Assembly: GCF_000004075.3 (NCBI RefSeq)
Contig: NC_026661.2
Span: 20,302,307-20,366,306, forward strand
Length of the DNA: 64,000 nt
Direction of reading: 5' to 3'
Source: Cucumis sativus
Lineage: Eukaryota > Streptophyta > Magnoliopsida > Cucurbitales > Cucurbitaceae
Shown here one piece after another: positions 47,631 to 58,600 of the stretch (its first letter is position 1; each line of letters starts with the position of its first letter). The notes beneath the pieces were generated by a model that was not told where the DNA came from, searched no databases, and saw only the letters and a list, made by a program, of their open reading frames with translations. Both the position numbers and the translations under genes were made by a program.

Positions 47631-49635
47631 AATGTTAACTGATATGTAGGTCGAGCGTGACTACATGGAAGTGGTGGTCCATCTTATCAATGTTTATTTG
47701 GGTCTCTCTCTTGTTTTCTTTTTCAGCAAGGAAGCAAAATCCGTGCTCAAGTTGGACTTTGTTTCTCTCTCCCATGTGACGTTTTGTAGCAACTTCTTGG
47801 TGTATTCCCTAGCGAGCAAAGGATTATAAATGGTTGAACATGATTCGTCTCTATGTTTTGTTTTCTTCCTACCCATAAATTTTATTGTGTGATGAATAGA
47901 TTCATAAGATTGTAACGGTAAAGAATAAGACAAAAGATTCATAGAATGATCCAAAAAGAGAAAATAAGACAAAAAATTCATTGGATAGGAATCTAAAAGA
48001 ATAGGACAAAAGTGTATACACACTGTATTTTAATTAACTAGTTAAACTGAATCCAAGAAAAATATAAAATTAAGAAGATAATAAACCACCAATTAGTTTA
48101 GTTAATTTTTTTTTGTTAGTAGTTAGAGTAATCTATCATTTTATTATTTTTCAACTCAAGTATATTACTCAACTTAAGTTTATTTCATATTGAATCGTTG
48201 AGTCTTTGATGTATCTAAAGTAGGAGTGTAAACGAGCTTGAGTTAGATTGGATTGGAGGACATTTTCTTCTCAAACTCATATTTTCGGGTTGGTTGGATT
48301 GACAACTCGAATAACCAAAATAATGTATTATACCAATCCAACACAAAGTTGAATTGAGTTGTCAGATTGAGAAGGAGATGGTGAACGTCGAGACTGAGAA
48401 GGAGACGATGAACGTTGTAGATGAAAGGCCAAGATGAAAGGGAGAGAGGTTGAGTTACAAAGATGAGACGGGGCGTGGAGGTTGAAGTTGATCGAAGTAA
48501 GGATGAGGCCACTTCTTTTTCTATTTACTAAATTAATAATAATAATATATATGTATATAAATATGTCATTAAATTTTAAAGTTGCTTTCAAATTTAATAC
48601 GTAGAGTAATACTATCAGAAATAAAAAAGAGAAAATCAATATCATTCTCAAATGTATAAAAAATCTAAGATTTTGAGGTTGAAATCTTCATACTTTTAAA
48701 TCTTAAAACAAAATATAAAATTATTCGTATCATCTAGATTATTCAATTATAGTTGAATTTTTCTTTTGTAAAAAGAGACACTATCTTAAAATATTTGAAA
48801 TAATAATTTTAGCATGAAACTAAAAATCATTTCTTTAATTGTAAACATTATTATATAGTCCAAACAATTTCAACCTATGCTCAAAATGATATTAATAATA
48901 ATAATAATACAACATGAAGTACTTAATTTAATATTAATCTGAAAAATTCAATTGCTTCCAATGTGTAATGTATTTTACATTGGGCGTTCCAAATTCAAAA
49001 CAAAGGGCAGAACCCCAACACTCTATGGGCTACTATTCAAAAGACCAAAAAGCCCCTCTAACATTACCCACACATCACGCAAGAACACAAGGACATATTT
49101 GGAAAACTCGAAAAAAAAAAGGTTAGATCATAGAAAATATCCCTAAACTAAAAATACACATATATTTCCCTGAGTTTCAATATTGTTTTAAAACTAGCCC
49201 GTAAAAAATTAATGCTTGTTTAGTCGAGCAAATGATCTAGATCAATTTTATTGAATCATTTTATCATCTTAAATTATCATCATATCATTTCATTTCTCGA
49301 TTTATATATAAAATTTTATTCTCGTGATAGCTTCGAAATATTTATTGAAGTTCAAGATAATAACTTTTTTTAAAAAAATGAGAAATTGAATCTTGTCCGC
49401 TAAAGATAGAGATCATAAAGTTAAGATCATTTTTAAATATACTAAAAAATCAAAAGATTTATAATAATTATAATTTTAAAAAATGTAATTTAGGTTTAAA
49501 ATAAAGATTATTACATATTTACCCCTGATAGGAAGATTTACTCGGACGCAAAATATTTGGATAAATAGAAACGCCGAAGAGCGAAATCACTCAATTCTTT
49601 CACATGCAAATTAAAGTTATAACTTCCCACTTCCA

Positions 49636-49953
49636 ATGCCGAACAAAACCGCTTCCTCTTCCCGCCTCTGCCTCTGTGCTCCCACCACCCATCCCGGCTC
49701 TTTCCGCTGCAGCCTCCACCGTCGTCTTTCGAATTCCTCCCACAAAACCCCGCCGCTGCCGCCTCCTTCTCCGCGTGGAAGCCAGTCGAAGGCGGCAGCG
49801 ACGACGACGGATCATCATTTGCTTAAGGCGTTTCTGATGCAGATCGTAAAGCCGTCGAGTCATGATCTTCAAAGACGGGGAAGTTTCGAGCCTAAACCTT
49901 CTCGATTCTGCAGTGTCGTCTCTGCTTCGGATCCTCGTTTGGCTGTTTCTTGA
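49636..49953 (+). CDS. Small serine-rich plant protein
   Basis: 105 residues, ATG at 49636. It begins MPNKTASSSRLCLCAPTTHP and continues with GSFRCSLHR, a Ser/Pro-rich middle, then KAFLMQIVKPSSHDLQRR and a tail with FEPKPSRFC. This order of motifs is that of a widespread plant family annotated 'serine-rich protein-related', for example Arabidopsis At1g67910, At1g24577 and At3g13227 from memory. No catalytic domain, signal peptide or membrane segment is seen. Biochemical role is unknown; the family is often stress-responsive. Its GC content is much higher than the flanks, and codon use is typical for a real gene. The opposite-strand frame here is a shadow. Confidence 0.85.
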   Translation: MPNKTASSSRLCLCAPTTHPGSFRCSLHRRLSNSSHKTPPLPPPSPRGSQSKAAATTTDHHLLKAFLMQIVKPSSHDLQRRGSFEPKPSRFCSVVSASDPRLAVS

Positions 49954-50402
49954 TCGTGAATCGCGTACGTATGCATACATATGTGATTGATGGTTTTTTT
50001 AAATTATTTATCGATCGTTTCTGTTTTTGCGGATGGAATTTAGTGTGTGTTGTTGTGTACAGGGGAACGTCAAATTGGCAACGTGATTAAGCGTTTCTGA
50101 TATTAATTTATGGAATTGTTAGGGCTTTGAAACTGAAATGGTGTAGTTTGTATATATAATTAGAGGATTAGCAGACTGATCTTGTAAATTAGTGAGAAGA
50201 CTAAAATAGTTTCAAATATTCGAGAAGAAATTATTCAACTTTTGGTTGACAATAATTCAATGACATCAAATAGATTTATTAGTTTCAATTCAAATTATCA
50301 CTCTGCCAATTTGAAGTTTCTCTTTATCATAATCCCAATTAGTAGTATGTTTAAGGATCGTGATGGAATCATCTTTAAAAAATTCGTATGGATAGTAGAA
50401 GG

Positions 50403-50422
50403 TTTTTTTTTTTTTTTTTTTT
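50403..50422. repeat. Poly-T tract, 20 bases
   Basis: Uninterrupted T run; possibly the reverse of a retroposon poly-A tail, unproven. Confidence 0.9.
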
Positions 50423-50809
50423 AATATTTCAAGTAGGTTTTGCTATATTTTAAAAATAGTTTTTTTTGTTATTTTTTAAAATTAAGTTTACAATTAGAAT
50501 ATGGTTTATATCATCTATTTGTTAAACGTTTTTTTACAAATAATATGAAAAATTAAATTTTGTTTTTTAAAAATTTGTGTTCTTATTCTTTTTAAGGTGA
50601 GTGAAATATAGTATTGTGAAAACAAGTGTAATTTATAAGAATACACAACGAAAATAAATAAAGTTACTAAATAGGAATTAGTTTTTTAAAGTTAATCTTA
50701 TAATAATCACTCCTACTTATCATTTTAATTTGGTATGTTTTGTTATCTAAAATAAGTTCTAAAAAAGTATTATTTTTATGTTTCAAACATTATTTTCAGC
50801 GAATACAAG

Positions 50810-50833
50810 TTTTTTTTTTTTTTTTTTTTTTTT
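50810..50833. repeat. Poly-T tract, 24 bases
   Basis: Uninterrupted T run about 300 bases upstream of the DYW-type PPR pseudogene. Confidence 0.9.
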
Positions 50834-51114
50834 ATCTAGTTTCAAAAGCTTCATTTTGAAACCATAATTAAGTTAAAATAAAATATTTATCAACTTACAT
50901 TTCCATTATTTTTTTTATAGTTTCTCTAGTTCGTTAGTGTTTGTACTCCCGGTGGTAAAACTCATATTTGTTACACAATTTTTAACACTAAGGAATAAGT
51001 TATTTTCATACACCATATGTTCTCTAAACAAAGATACAATGGTCAATTGCTTGTCCCTATCAACTCGAATAGGTTGAGGTTTGTTTTATTTATTTGCTAT
51101 TTAAGAACTCCATA

Positions 51115-52450
51115 GATCAGGAACTGTTGTACCAAATCTTTCAAGCTTCACTAGTGCCCTCTTTGCTTGTTCAAATGTTGGATTGATGAAGGTTGGTAGG
51201 CAAATCCATTCTCTCTCTCCATCAAAATGAGGCGTCAGTTTAATTTATTTGTGGGAAATGGACTAATTTCAATGAATGCAAAATGTAATGCCATAAATGA
51301 TGTTTCTTTGTTAGTTAAGACGATGAAAAATAAAGATACTGTAACTTGGAACTCTCTTATCTGTGAACATGTTGGATGGTGCACAGAAAACTTTTGAAAG
51401 GATGCCAGAACGTGATGTTGTGTCTTGGACTACCATTATATTAGCTTATGGACAAGCCAAGTGTGAGGATGTTGCGTTCAAATTGTTTGGTGTCATGCTT
51501 TCGAATCGAAGATTTCCCCCCTCCTTTTCTGCATGTGCATCCCTTGGCACTACTAAAAGCTTGGGGAACAAATTCATGCGTTGACATACAAAGTTCACTC
51601 AATTCTTGTCTATCTGTATGTAATGCTCTGATAACAATGTATTTCAAATGTGGCAGTCAAGAAGGCATTTCTGTGTTCGATCAGTCGAGACATAATTACC
51701 TGGAAAGCAGTTTTAGTTGGCTGTGCACATAATGGACTAGGTAAAGAGGTAATTGGGATTTTCAAACAAATTGAAGCTGCAGGAATTTTTCCCAATGAAA
51801 TCACGTTTATTGGTGTTCTGTTTGCATGTAGTCATGCTGGATTAATAGATGAGGGCCGGAGGTATTTTAATTCAATGAATCATCATGGAATTACCCCCTG
51901 TTAAGCATTATACGTGTATGGTTGATCTACTTGGTAGAGCAGGAAATCTTACTGATGCTGAAGCCTCCTGGAACGTATTTTATATTTCCATGTATATGCA
52001 TGTAAAGGTCTGTGGGAGAAGGTTTCGGAAATTCGAAATACGATGAAAGATAAGGGAGTTGCAAAAGAACCAGGAGTCAGTTGGATTCAGATGAAGTGCA
52101 GGGTACACTACTTTCTTACCAAGGACGATTGTCATGACAAGATTGAAGGTGATTCATTCATGCTTGAAGGAGTTGTTAAAACATCTCACCATGGCAGGTT
52201 ATGTCAGATACAAATTTTATGCTCCATAATGTGGAAGAAGATTAAAAACAAAATAAGCTTCTGTACCATTGTGAGAAGCTTGCCGTTGCTTATGGGATCT
52301 TGCACACACCAAACAAGATGCCAATTGAAATCATGAAGAATCTTCGGATTTGTGGAGATTGTCACACCTTCATGAAATTTCTCTCAAGTGACAACGAAAG
52401 ATAATAATAAGAGATGGGAATAGGTTCCCCCATTTATGTTCAATGTAACG
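51115..52450 (+). pseudogene. PLS/DYW-class PPR pseudogene
   Basis: Short frames in all three registers read as one decayed PPR protein. In order: SALFACSNVGLMKVGRQIHS (about 51150), FVGNGLISMNAKC (51248), a MPERDVVSWTTIILAYGQ repeat (51399), CNALITMYFKCGS (51624), RDIITWKAVLVGCAHNG (51689), NEITFIGVLFACSHAGL (51794), YTCMVDLLGRAGN (51910), an E motif KEPGVSWIQ (52066), then DYW-domain remnants LLYHCEKLAVAYGIL (about 52260) and NLRICGDCHTFMKFLS (about 52340). At least four frameshifts and several stops separate them. The parent DYW protein would have been an organellar C-to-U editing factor. The source gene is not in this window. Confidence 0.85.
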
Positions 52451-52909
52451 TCCTTTCTGTGAGTCAAGGACAAGTTATATATTCAAAATTGTAAACATAC
52501 ATTTCAAATTGTTTGATCAGGAAGAGTTTGCATTGAATATTAGTAAATTTACCTTATTCTAACAGCTGAATCTTTTACTAATGCAAAATTGCAGTTGCAA
52601 AACAATATCAAATAAACTTACATAGTATCTTGTTTGAGAAAATTCTGACACCTGCTTCAATTTATCCATGCAATAGTCCAAACGATAGGGTACACAACTC
52701 TCTCAATAATGATTACATAACTCTCGAGTAATGCTGCAAAACAAAACTGTCTTTTTCATACCTCAAGTGATCCCATTTGTGTATGAATTCTTGAATTATG
52801 CAGGCGTGGTAACGAATACAGCGCCTAAAGAATCTAGCTCTGAAAGATCAGTTAACATGAATTGATGAACCTTATGCAAAAATGTACTTCCCAACACTTA
52901 AAAGAATGG
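52451..52909. other. Intergenic, 3' flank of the transporter gene
   Basis: Lies between the pseudogene and the convergent transporter stop. Probably mostly 3' UTR of the transporter. Nothing else recognised. Confidence 0.5.
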
Positions 52910-54388
52910 TTACTCGGACTGATTGCTTAAGCTGTAGATATTACCAATCAATCCAACAATACCAACAATGATAGCCAGCCCTAGCATTGACCATGATAGG
53001 AGCTTTTCTGTTGCATTCAAGCTCCCCTGCCCACCCTTCTTGCTTAGCTTTAATGCAATAATTGATGGAAATATGAATCCCAAAGAGACTGCTGTTGTTG
53101 CCCCTGTAAATTTAAAGGCCGTCCAAATGTTGGGAATCATGGTTGAACCAATATAGATCAGAGCCAACAAAACTATTGTCAAAGTCAGAGACCTGTTCCT
53201 GCTCTCTGAAAGTGGCGCTGATCCCTCGAATATCAATGTGTCGACAGTTTGTCGTAAGGAGAAATGGATAACAGGAAAAACAAGAACTAAATGAAGAATA
53301 TAACCAATTCGAACTATGTAATTTAATGCGGAGCTGAACCGAATTCCTAAATCCCTGTCAAAGTTGGTCAGCACATCCGACTCGGTATCATTTCCAAAAA
53401 GTAAATAACCAGATATGGCAGTCAAAGCATAAACCACAATGCATATCACAGTTGTAACCCTCCCCACTGTATTCATCTTCTGAGGAGACCTTTCTTCGAG
53501 CTCGTTGTATATAGGTGGGACATTGAAATGACAAACATAAGCATTTGTCATTATTGGAACCACCACAAGGAGGTCTAAAATCGCCTGTTTGGATCCAAAA
53601 TCAGGACTCATTCTTGGAGGCTCAATCTTTCCTTCTACAAGTTTAATCAATGCAATAGCACAAGCAACTATAACAAAGACAACCGCGAGAGCTACCGACG
53701 CAGCTGACGTCAAACTCAAGGAATCAATCTTGTTGAGAGCACAAAGAGGAGCTAGAAAAATGACCAACACAACCAAAACCAAAAGCTTTCTGTGATCCCA
53801 AAATCCATGTCCCAACCATTGATCAAAGACCCCAATATGACGAACAGAACCAGACATAACATCACCCATAATAATCAAATAAACAACCAAAACACCAGCA
53901 TTGTTCACAATTATACATATTTCAGTCAAAACCTTCATAGATCTCCCAAACGCACATTGAACAACTTCCCCATACGACGAAGATTTAGATATAACCAAAA
54001 ATCTTACTAACAATTCAACACTAAACTCAGATAAAATCCCAATCAAAACTATCAAAACAAACCCCAAACCAACACCGAGAACTTTCATGGTGGCAGGTAA
54101 AGCCATAATCCCAGCTCCAATAATGGAGGTTGTGAGATTAAACACAGCCCCTGAAATCCTCGACTCGCCTCGAGGCTCCCCAGTAATAAGGGGATGCCTA
54201 TCAACATCAAAATCCAAATCATCAAACAGATCATCCTTACCATCTGTAAAACCATTCAATGCTTTGGATCCAATCAAACCTTCTTCATCATTGGGAAAAT
54301 TGGAAAGTTTTAGGTCAGGCGATCTGGGGTCCTGAACATCAATCTGGGATTGTAGTTCAACATATCTAGTTTTATTATCCATTTCCAT
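52910..54388 (-). CDS. AVT6E: AVT6-type amino-acid transporter (AAAP/SLC38-like)
   Basis: 492 residues in one coding exon, ATG at 54388. An acidic cytosolic N-terminus of about 75 residues contains YVELQSQ, followed by about 11 hydrophobic segments. The first, SGAVFNLTTSIIGAGIMALPATMKVLG (about 79-105, only key residues given: FNL, GAGI, ALP), is the AAAP-family signature. It is closest in feel to plant AVT6 proteins, which move amino acids out of the vacuole; the YVELQ N-terminus and the acidic leader point to AVT6E (At1g80510) from memory. Subgroup assignment is less certain than the family. A possible leader-intron donor (GGA|GTAAGT) lies near 54480, but no acceptor before the ATG is evident. 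The promoter has an ACGTGGC motif near 54780. Confidence 0.9.
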   Translation of the reverse strand: MEMDNKTRYVELQSQIDVQDPRSPDLKLSNFPNDEEGLIGSKALNGFTDGKDDLFDDLDFDVDRHPLITGEPRGESRISGAVFNLTTSIIGAGIMALPATMKVLGVGLGFVLIVLIGILSEFSVELLVRFLVISKSSSYGEVVQCAFGRSMKVLTEICIIVNNAGVLVVYLIIMGDVMSGSVRHIGVFDQWLGHGFWDHRKLLVLVVLVIFLAPLCALNKIDSLSLTSAASVALAVVFVIVACAIALIKLVEGKIEPPRMSPDFGSKQAILDLLVVVPIMTNAYVCHFNVPPIYNELEERSPQKMNTVGRVTTVICIVVYALTAISGYLLFGNDTESDVLTNFDRDLGIRFSSALNYIVRIGYILHLVLVFPVIHFSLRQTVDTLIFEGSAPLSESRNRSLTLTIVLLALIYIGSTMIPNIWTAFKFTGATTAVSLGFIFPSIIALKLSKKGGQGSLNATEKLLSWSMLGLAIIVGIVGLIGNIYSLSNQSE

Positions 54389-55699
54389 TCATAGAAAGTT
54401 GAAGAATTTATGGAATAATACAGATCAAGAAGCAAAATAGCAATGACATTGACCAATCCCAGAATGAAAAGTAAGAACTTACTCCAACAACAATGGAATT
54501 GAAAGTTGTTTCTTCTTTCTTGTTTTTCCGATCAAAAACCAAACGGAGAAGAAAGAAACCTAAATCTCAGGGTCAACGGTCTACCGTCGTCTTTGTTATC
54601 GTCGTTGCTTAATCAAATTTGATGAACGAGGAAAATGGGAGTTGAATTTGGATGCCATCTTCAAAGCTTCAAAAAATAAATAGCAAAAAGATTCAACCTT
54701 TATACAATCTGAATTAGACGCAAATCTGGGATCCATTTGTTTAACACATAAAGCCAATCCACCGGGCCCATCTCCTGTAACGTGGCGTCATCTTATTGGA
54801 TCTTAGTCCTTTTATAGATATCGCTCTACGGTAGAATTGACCGTACCAGATCCGACCTCTTGGCTTGAGTTACGATTTAATATCCAATTTTATTGTTTTA
54901 TTACTTTTTCTCGAAGTTATGCTTTGAAATTATTTTGGATGAAATTCAGATTTAAATAGTTTGTAAAAAAGTATTTATTTGGTACACTTTTCCTTAAAAT
55001 ATGTGAGATTTAATTTTATTAGGACTATATCTTACCTATTGATTATGGTCATAATTAAGAAAAATATTACTTAATAATAATAGTTGTTATCAGACTCTCT
55101 TAACAAGGAGAGAGATTAACAAAATTCAACTAACAAAATTCCAAATATTGTAAATAATAATGATGATAAATAGTATTCAATTTAAACATTCGAACAAGAA
55201 AATAAATAAATATATTTTCAGAGCTAAGAAGACGTCAAATTTGACGACATCACTTCACTGTACAAATCATATGAAAATAAATTATATAAGATGAAAGTTC
55301 ATTAGGTGGAAAAGTATCCATTTCCAGTTTTGTACATGAACAGAACATATTAACCAAATGACTTTAAAGATAAAAACTGGATTATTCACATTCTCCACTG
55401 CCTTAGCAGAGAAGGAAGATCAAAGATGTATTTACAAAAGAGAACATATCTACCATGGCTTGCTTGGAAGTTCTACTGCTTCTTATCCATTTTTTTCCAA
55501 TAAACTAGAATGAAAAGAAAGATAGAAAACAAGCTTTTTAGACTCCACTAAAAACACTTGGTATTTGAAAGCTCATGGCCTAAAACAAATCCAAAACTAT
55601 GTACAATTCGATAAGAACTTGTTGCCTGGATATCATTATTTACAACTCTGCCTTTGTGGCAGGTTGAATCACAGGGCATCTTCTTCTTCTTCTTCACGG
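54389..55699. other. Transporter promoter and 3' flank of the LRR gene
   Basis: Transporter 5' UTR and promoter up to about 54850, with GGGCCC and ACGTGGCGTCA motifs near 54766-54789. AT-rich DNA follows, then the probable 3' UTR of the LRR gene from about 55300. A short CTT run lies at about 55680-55695. Confidence 0.5.
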
Positions 55700-58600
55700 C
55701 TACTCAGGGCGGAAGCTCACCAGATTCGGGAGGTCGGTAGATTGAAGCTTTTTTATGTCACTTGCTGAAACTCGGCAAGCCTCCAGTGTCAACTGCTTTA
55801 GATTCTTCAGTGTTTTCAGGTGTCGTAGTCCTGCAGAGGTGATTCTCGAATTCGAAATGTTCAAAGAGACCAACCCTGTTAAACCTGTGGGAATATATAT
55901 TGGAGTAGAGACTTCAGAACATATATACACAGATTCCAAATATCTTCTCCTTCAGCAGCAGCAATATATAGATTTCAAAGGAAGAATGTAAATGAACCAA
56001 TCTCTTACATAAGAGAATGCTTTGTGTCATCAAATGTTATGATGCAACAGACTGTAGCAGAAGTAATTAAATTAAAGCAAGTGCGAGTCCCGCACTTGTT
56101 AAAATAGAACCAACACTTGAAATATAATTTGATACTGAAATACATCAAACTAATATTTTAAGCATATAAATGCATAAACTCATCGACTTTGAATTTCCTT
56201 CTTGTTCTAAAATGGTATATATTTTAAACAATCTATGTTTTATGTTGATGTGTTCTTGTGTGTCCCTAAATTCAAAAATTTTAAAAAGTAACGCGTTGCT
56301 TTGTGCATGTCATGTCATTTCAGTATTTGTACCATATTCGTACTTCTTAGCTCATAAACAAACAACAAAATGTAAGATTGTGTATGAATTTGGATGAAGT
56401 ACCAGAAATGAGTTCCAAGGATTTATCAGTCAGATTGCCATTTTGTGATAGATTGAGCACCATCAAGGACGACAGGTCTTTAATGTTCTTTACACCAGCA
56501 TCAGTCAATCCTCCACCACATATTTCCAGAGACTGTAGGTTCTTGAAGTCTGGTCAACAAAAATACAGAAAGGAAGTGAGAAGTATAGAACCCATATATC
56601 TAAAACACCCCATGACATGTAAGAGGGTTTGTTTGAAATGACTTTTGAAGCGGTTAAAAATGCTTTTCTCTTAAAAATTCATTTCGTGCTCCCCTAAATC
56701 TTGTCTTAAATGGTAACTCATCCATACAAATTTCTAATATCCTAGCTCATTTGAGTAAGAGATTAGCAAATATAAAGTAGTTCAATAACCGAAGCTTTTG
56801 AACTTATCAGGATTTTGCACGTCCATTATTATAAAATATATTTTTCATAAACTAAATAGCAGGTGAATATAACTATGATATGCACATACTCCGCAAATAG
56901 TTTGTTCCGGAGTCTGTAATACGAGCTCCAAAAAGATCAAGATGAGTCAATCCTACTAAACCTGCAAAACAAGAATATAAAAAGGCTAATCGTAAAAGAA
57001 GAACTCCAAGAGAATTCAATATCAGAGCATTTCTTTACAGAAGAATATGTACCAGTAAGGGACGCAAGCCCAATGTCCGTAATTTGGCGAGTATCCAAAT
57101 TAAGTGATTTAAGAGATGAGAGTCCAGACAGCTTTTTTAAGCCAATGTCAGTAACTACGGTGAATGAGAGGTTCAATTTCTCCAGATTAAACAAACCTAA
57201 AACATGACAGATGGAAGGTTGTGAAAACCAAGCTTACAAGGCTTGCCGATCCTAAACAGTCGCAAGGAAAGAGGGAAAATTATCACCAGCACTCTCATTA
57301 GGATGGGTATACAACTAATTTTGAAGCACAACTTGCCAAAGTAGACCACAACTATCAAGATTGATGCAGAATACATCACATTCATGGGGTTTTATTCAAT
57401 CAATTTAAATGGCAAGACAAAAATATAAAATTTTCTTCTACTTTTCCTCTGACATCCAAAAACCTATAATTTTTCTTCTTTTTTTTTTTCCTTGGGACCA
57501 AATTCTGCCCTGTAATTCTTCCTTGAATCAAAAGAACTTGAAGACATAACCCAACGTCTGCATTCAACTCTCCATTTTATCATTTCTCAAATTCATAAAA
57601 AGCATACAAGATATATTTAACTGATAAAATATTCTTACAACGGGGAAGCACATGAGATCTGCTAGGTTAATTCAAATTGAAGTGGTTGCACATGAGATGA
57701 GAATAAATATCCATGAATAACGTAAACTTCTTTAAGAGCCAGGCAAATAATTCCTTCTCTCAAAATACACGTGTTTGTGTGTGTGGTGTGTGTTGCCAAG
57801 TAGTGCTATTGTCTAACCAGATAGATGACGTAGACCATTGCTTCCAACATCAGTATCAGACAACTCCAAACATTTCAAACGGTGGAGAGCTGAAACAAAT
57901 TAAGTTTTAACAATCAATTAGGGAAAACATTACAATAGACAAAAGAAGCCATAGGACACACAAGGGACATAACTCAAAAGTAGATACAATTAAAGATGTT
58001 TTATGAGGGTAAATCAATGATGTAGCTTGTAGGATTAATGTTAAATAATTTGTATAATATAGTTAATATTGTTAGTTTAGTTGTTAGTTTTAAATTAATT
58101 AGTTATTTGTCTGCCATTTTAGAGTTGTATTAGGGAGATTTTTTAATATTGAGCTTTTATTTTTTGGGAGTTTCTCTCAACTTTAAGGATGAATTTCCCT
58201 TGTTTGATGATCATGGACTAGACTGAATACCTAGGAGTTAGGACTTCAAATTGTGATGAACTATCTATTATACTCAACTTCAGTCAGGCAATGATAACAT
58301 ATGGCCGATTAATAAAAGGAACCATAAGCATGAAACTCTAAACATGTCATACTTAAGAAGAAAATTCAGCAGCAAACAGTTCATAAATGACTCATTTATT
58401 ACGAAGTCCACCCAAGACTGCACCGACATTAGTGAATCTTATATATGACTGATGAGTATTTTACAAATAGGGACTGCTACGTGACAGTTCTTATGGCAAC
58501 TCTGTCTTTCTAAAATGGGTTCTGACATAACGTGTTGGTAAGATGAACTGCAAATATTGGACTGGTAGCGTTAACTCCATCAGTGACCTGCAAACTTAAG

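Larger units (their letters stand above)
46563..49635. other. Intergenic DNA with tandem repeats
   Basis: Up to about 46800 it matches the 3' flank of the left DUF247 gene. Beyond lie several tandem repeats (47037-47262 and 47459-47630) and AT-rich DNA. Reading frames near 47694-48023 and 48243-48651 on the minus strand look non-coding. The end is the promoter of the serine-rich gene. Confidence 0.5.
49954..51114. other. Intergenic AT-rich DNA
   Basis: 3' UTR of the serine-rich gene, then AT-rich DNA with two long poly-T runs. No gene seen. Confidence 0.5.

Noticed and set aside
47694-48651. Minus-strand frames of about 90-110 codons
   Set aside because: Composition is AT-driven or repeat-derived (SPSQS repeats), with no family resemblance or splice context.
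49600-49980. 126-codon Arg-rich minus-strand frame
   Set aside because: It is the shadow of the serine-rich gene; the plus-strand frame has the conserved family motifs.
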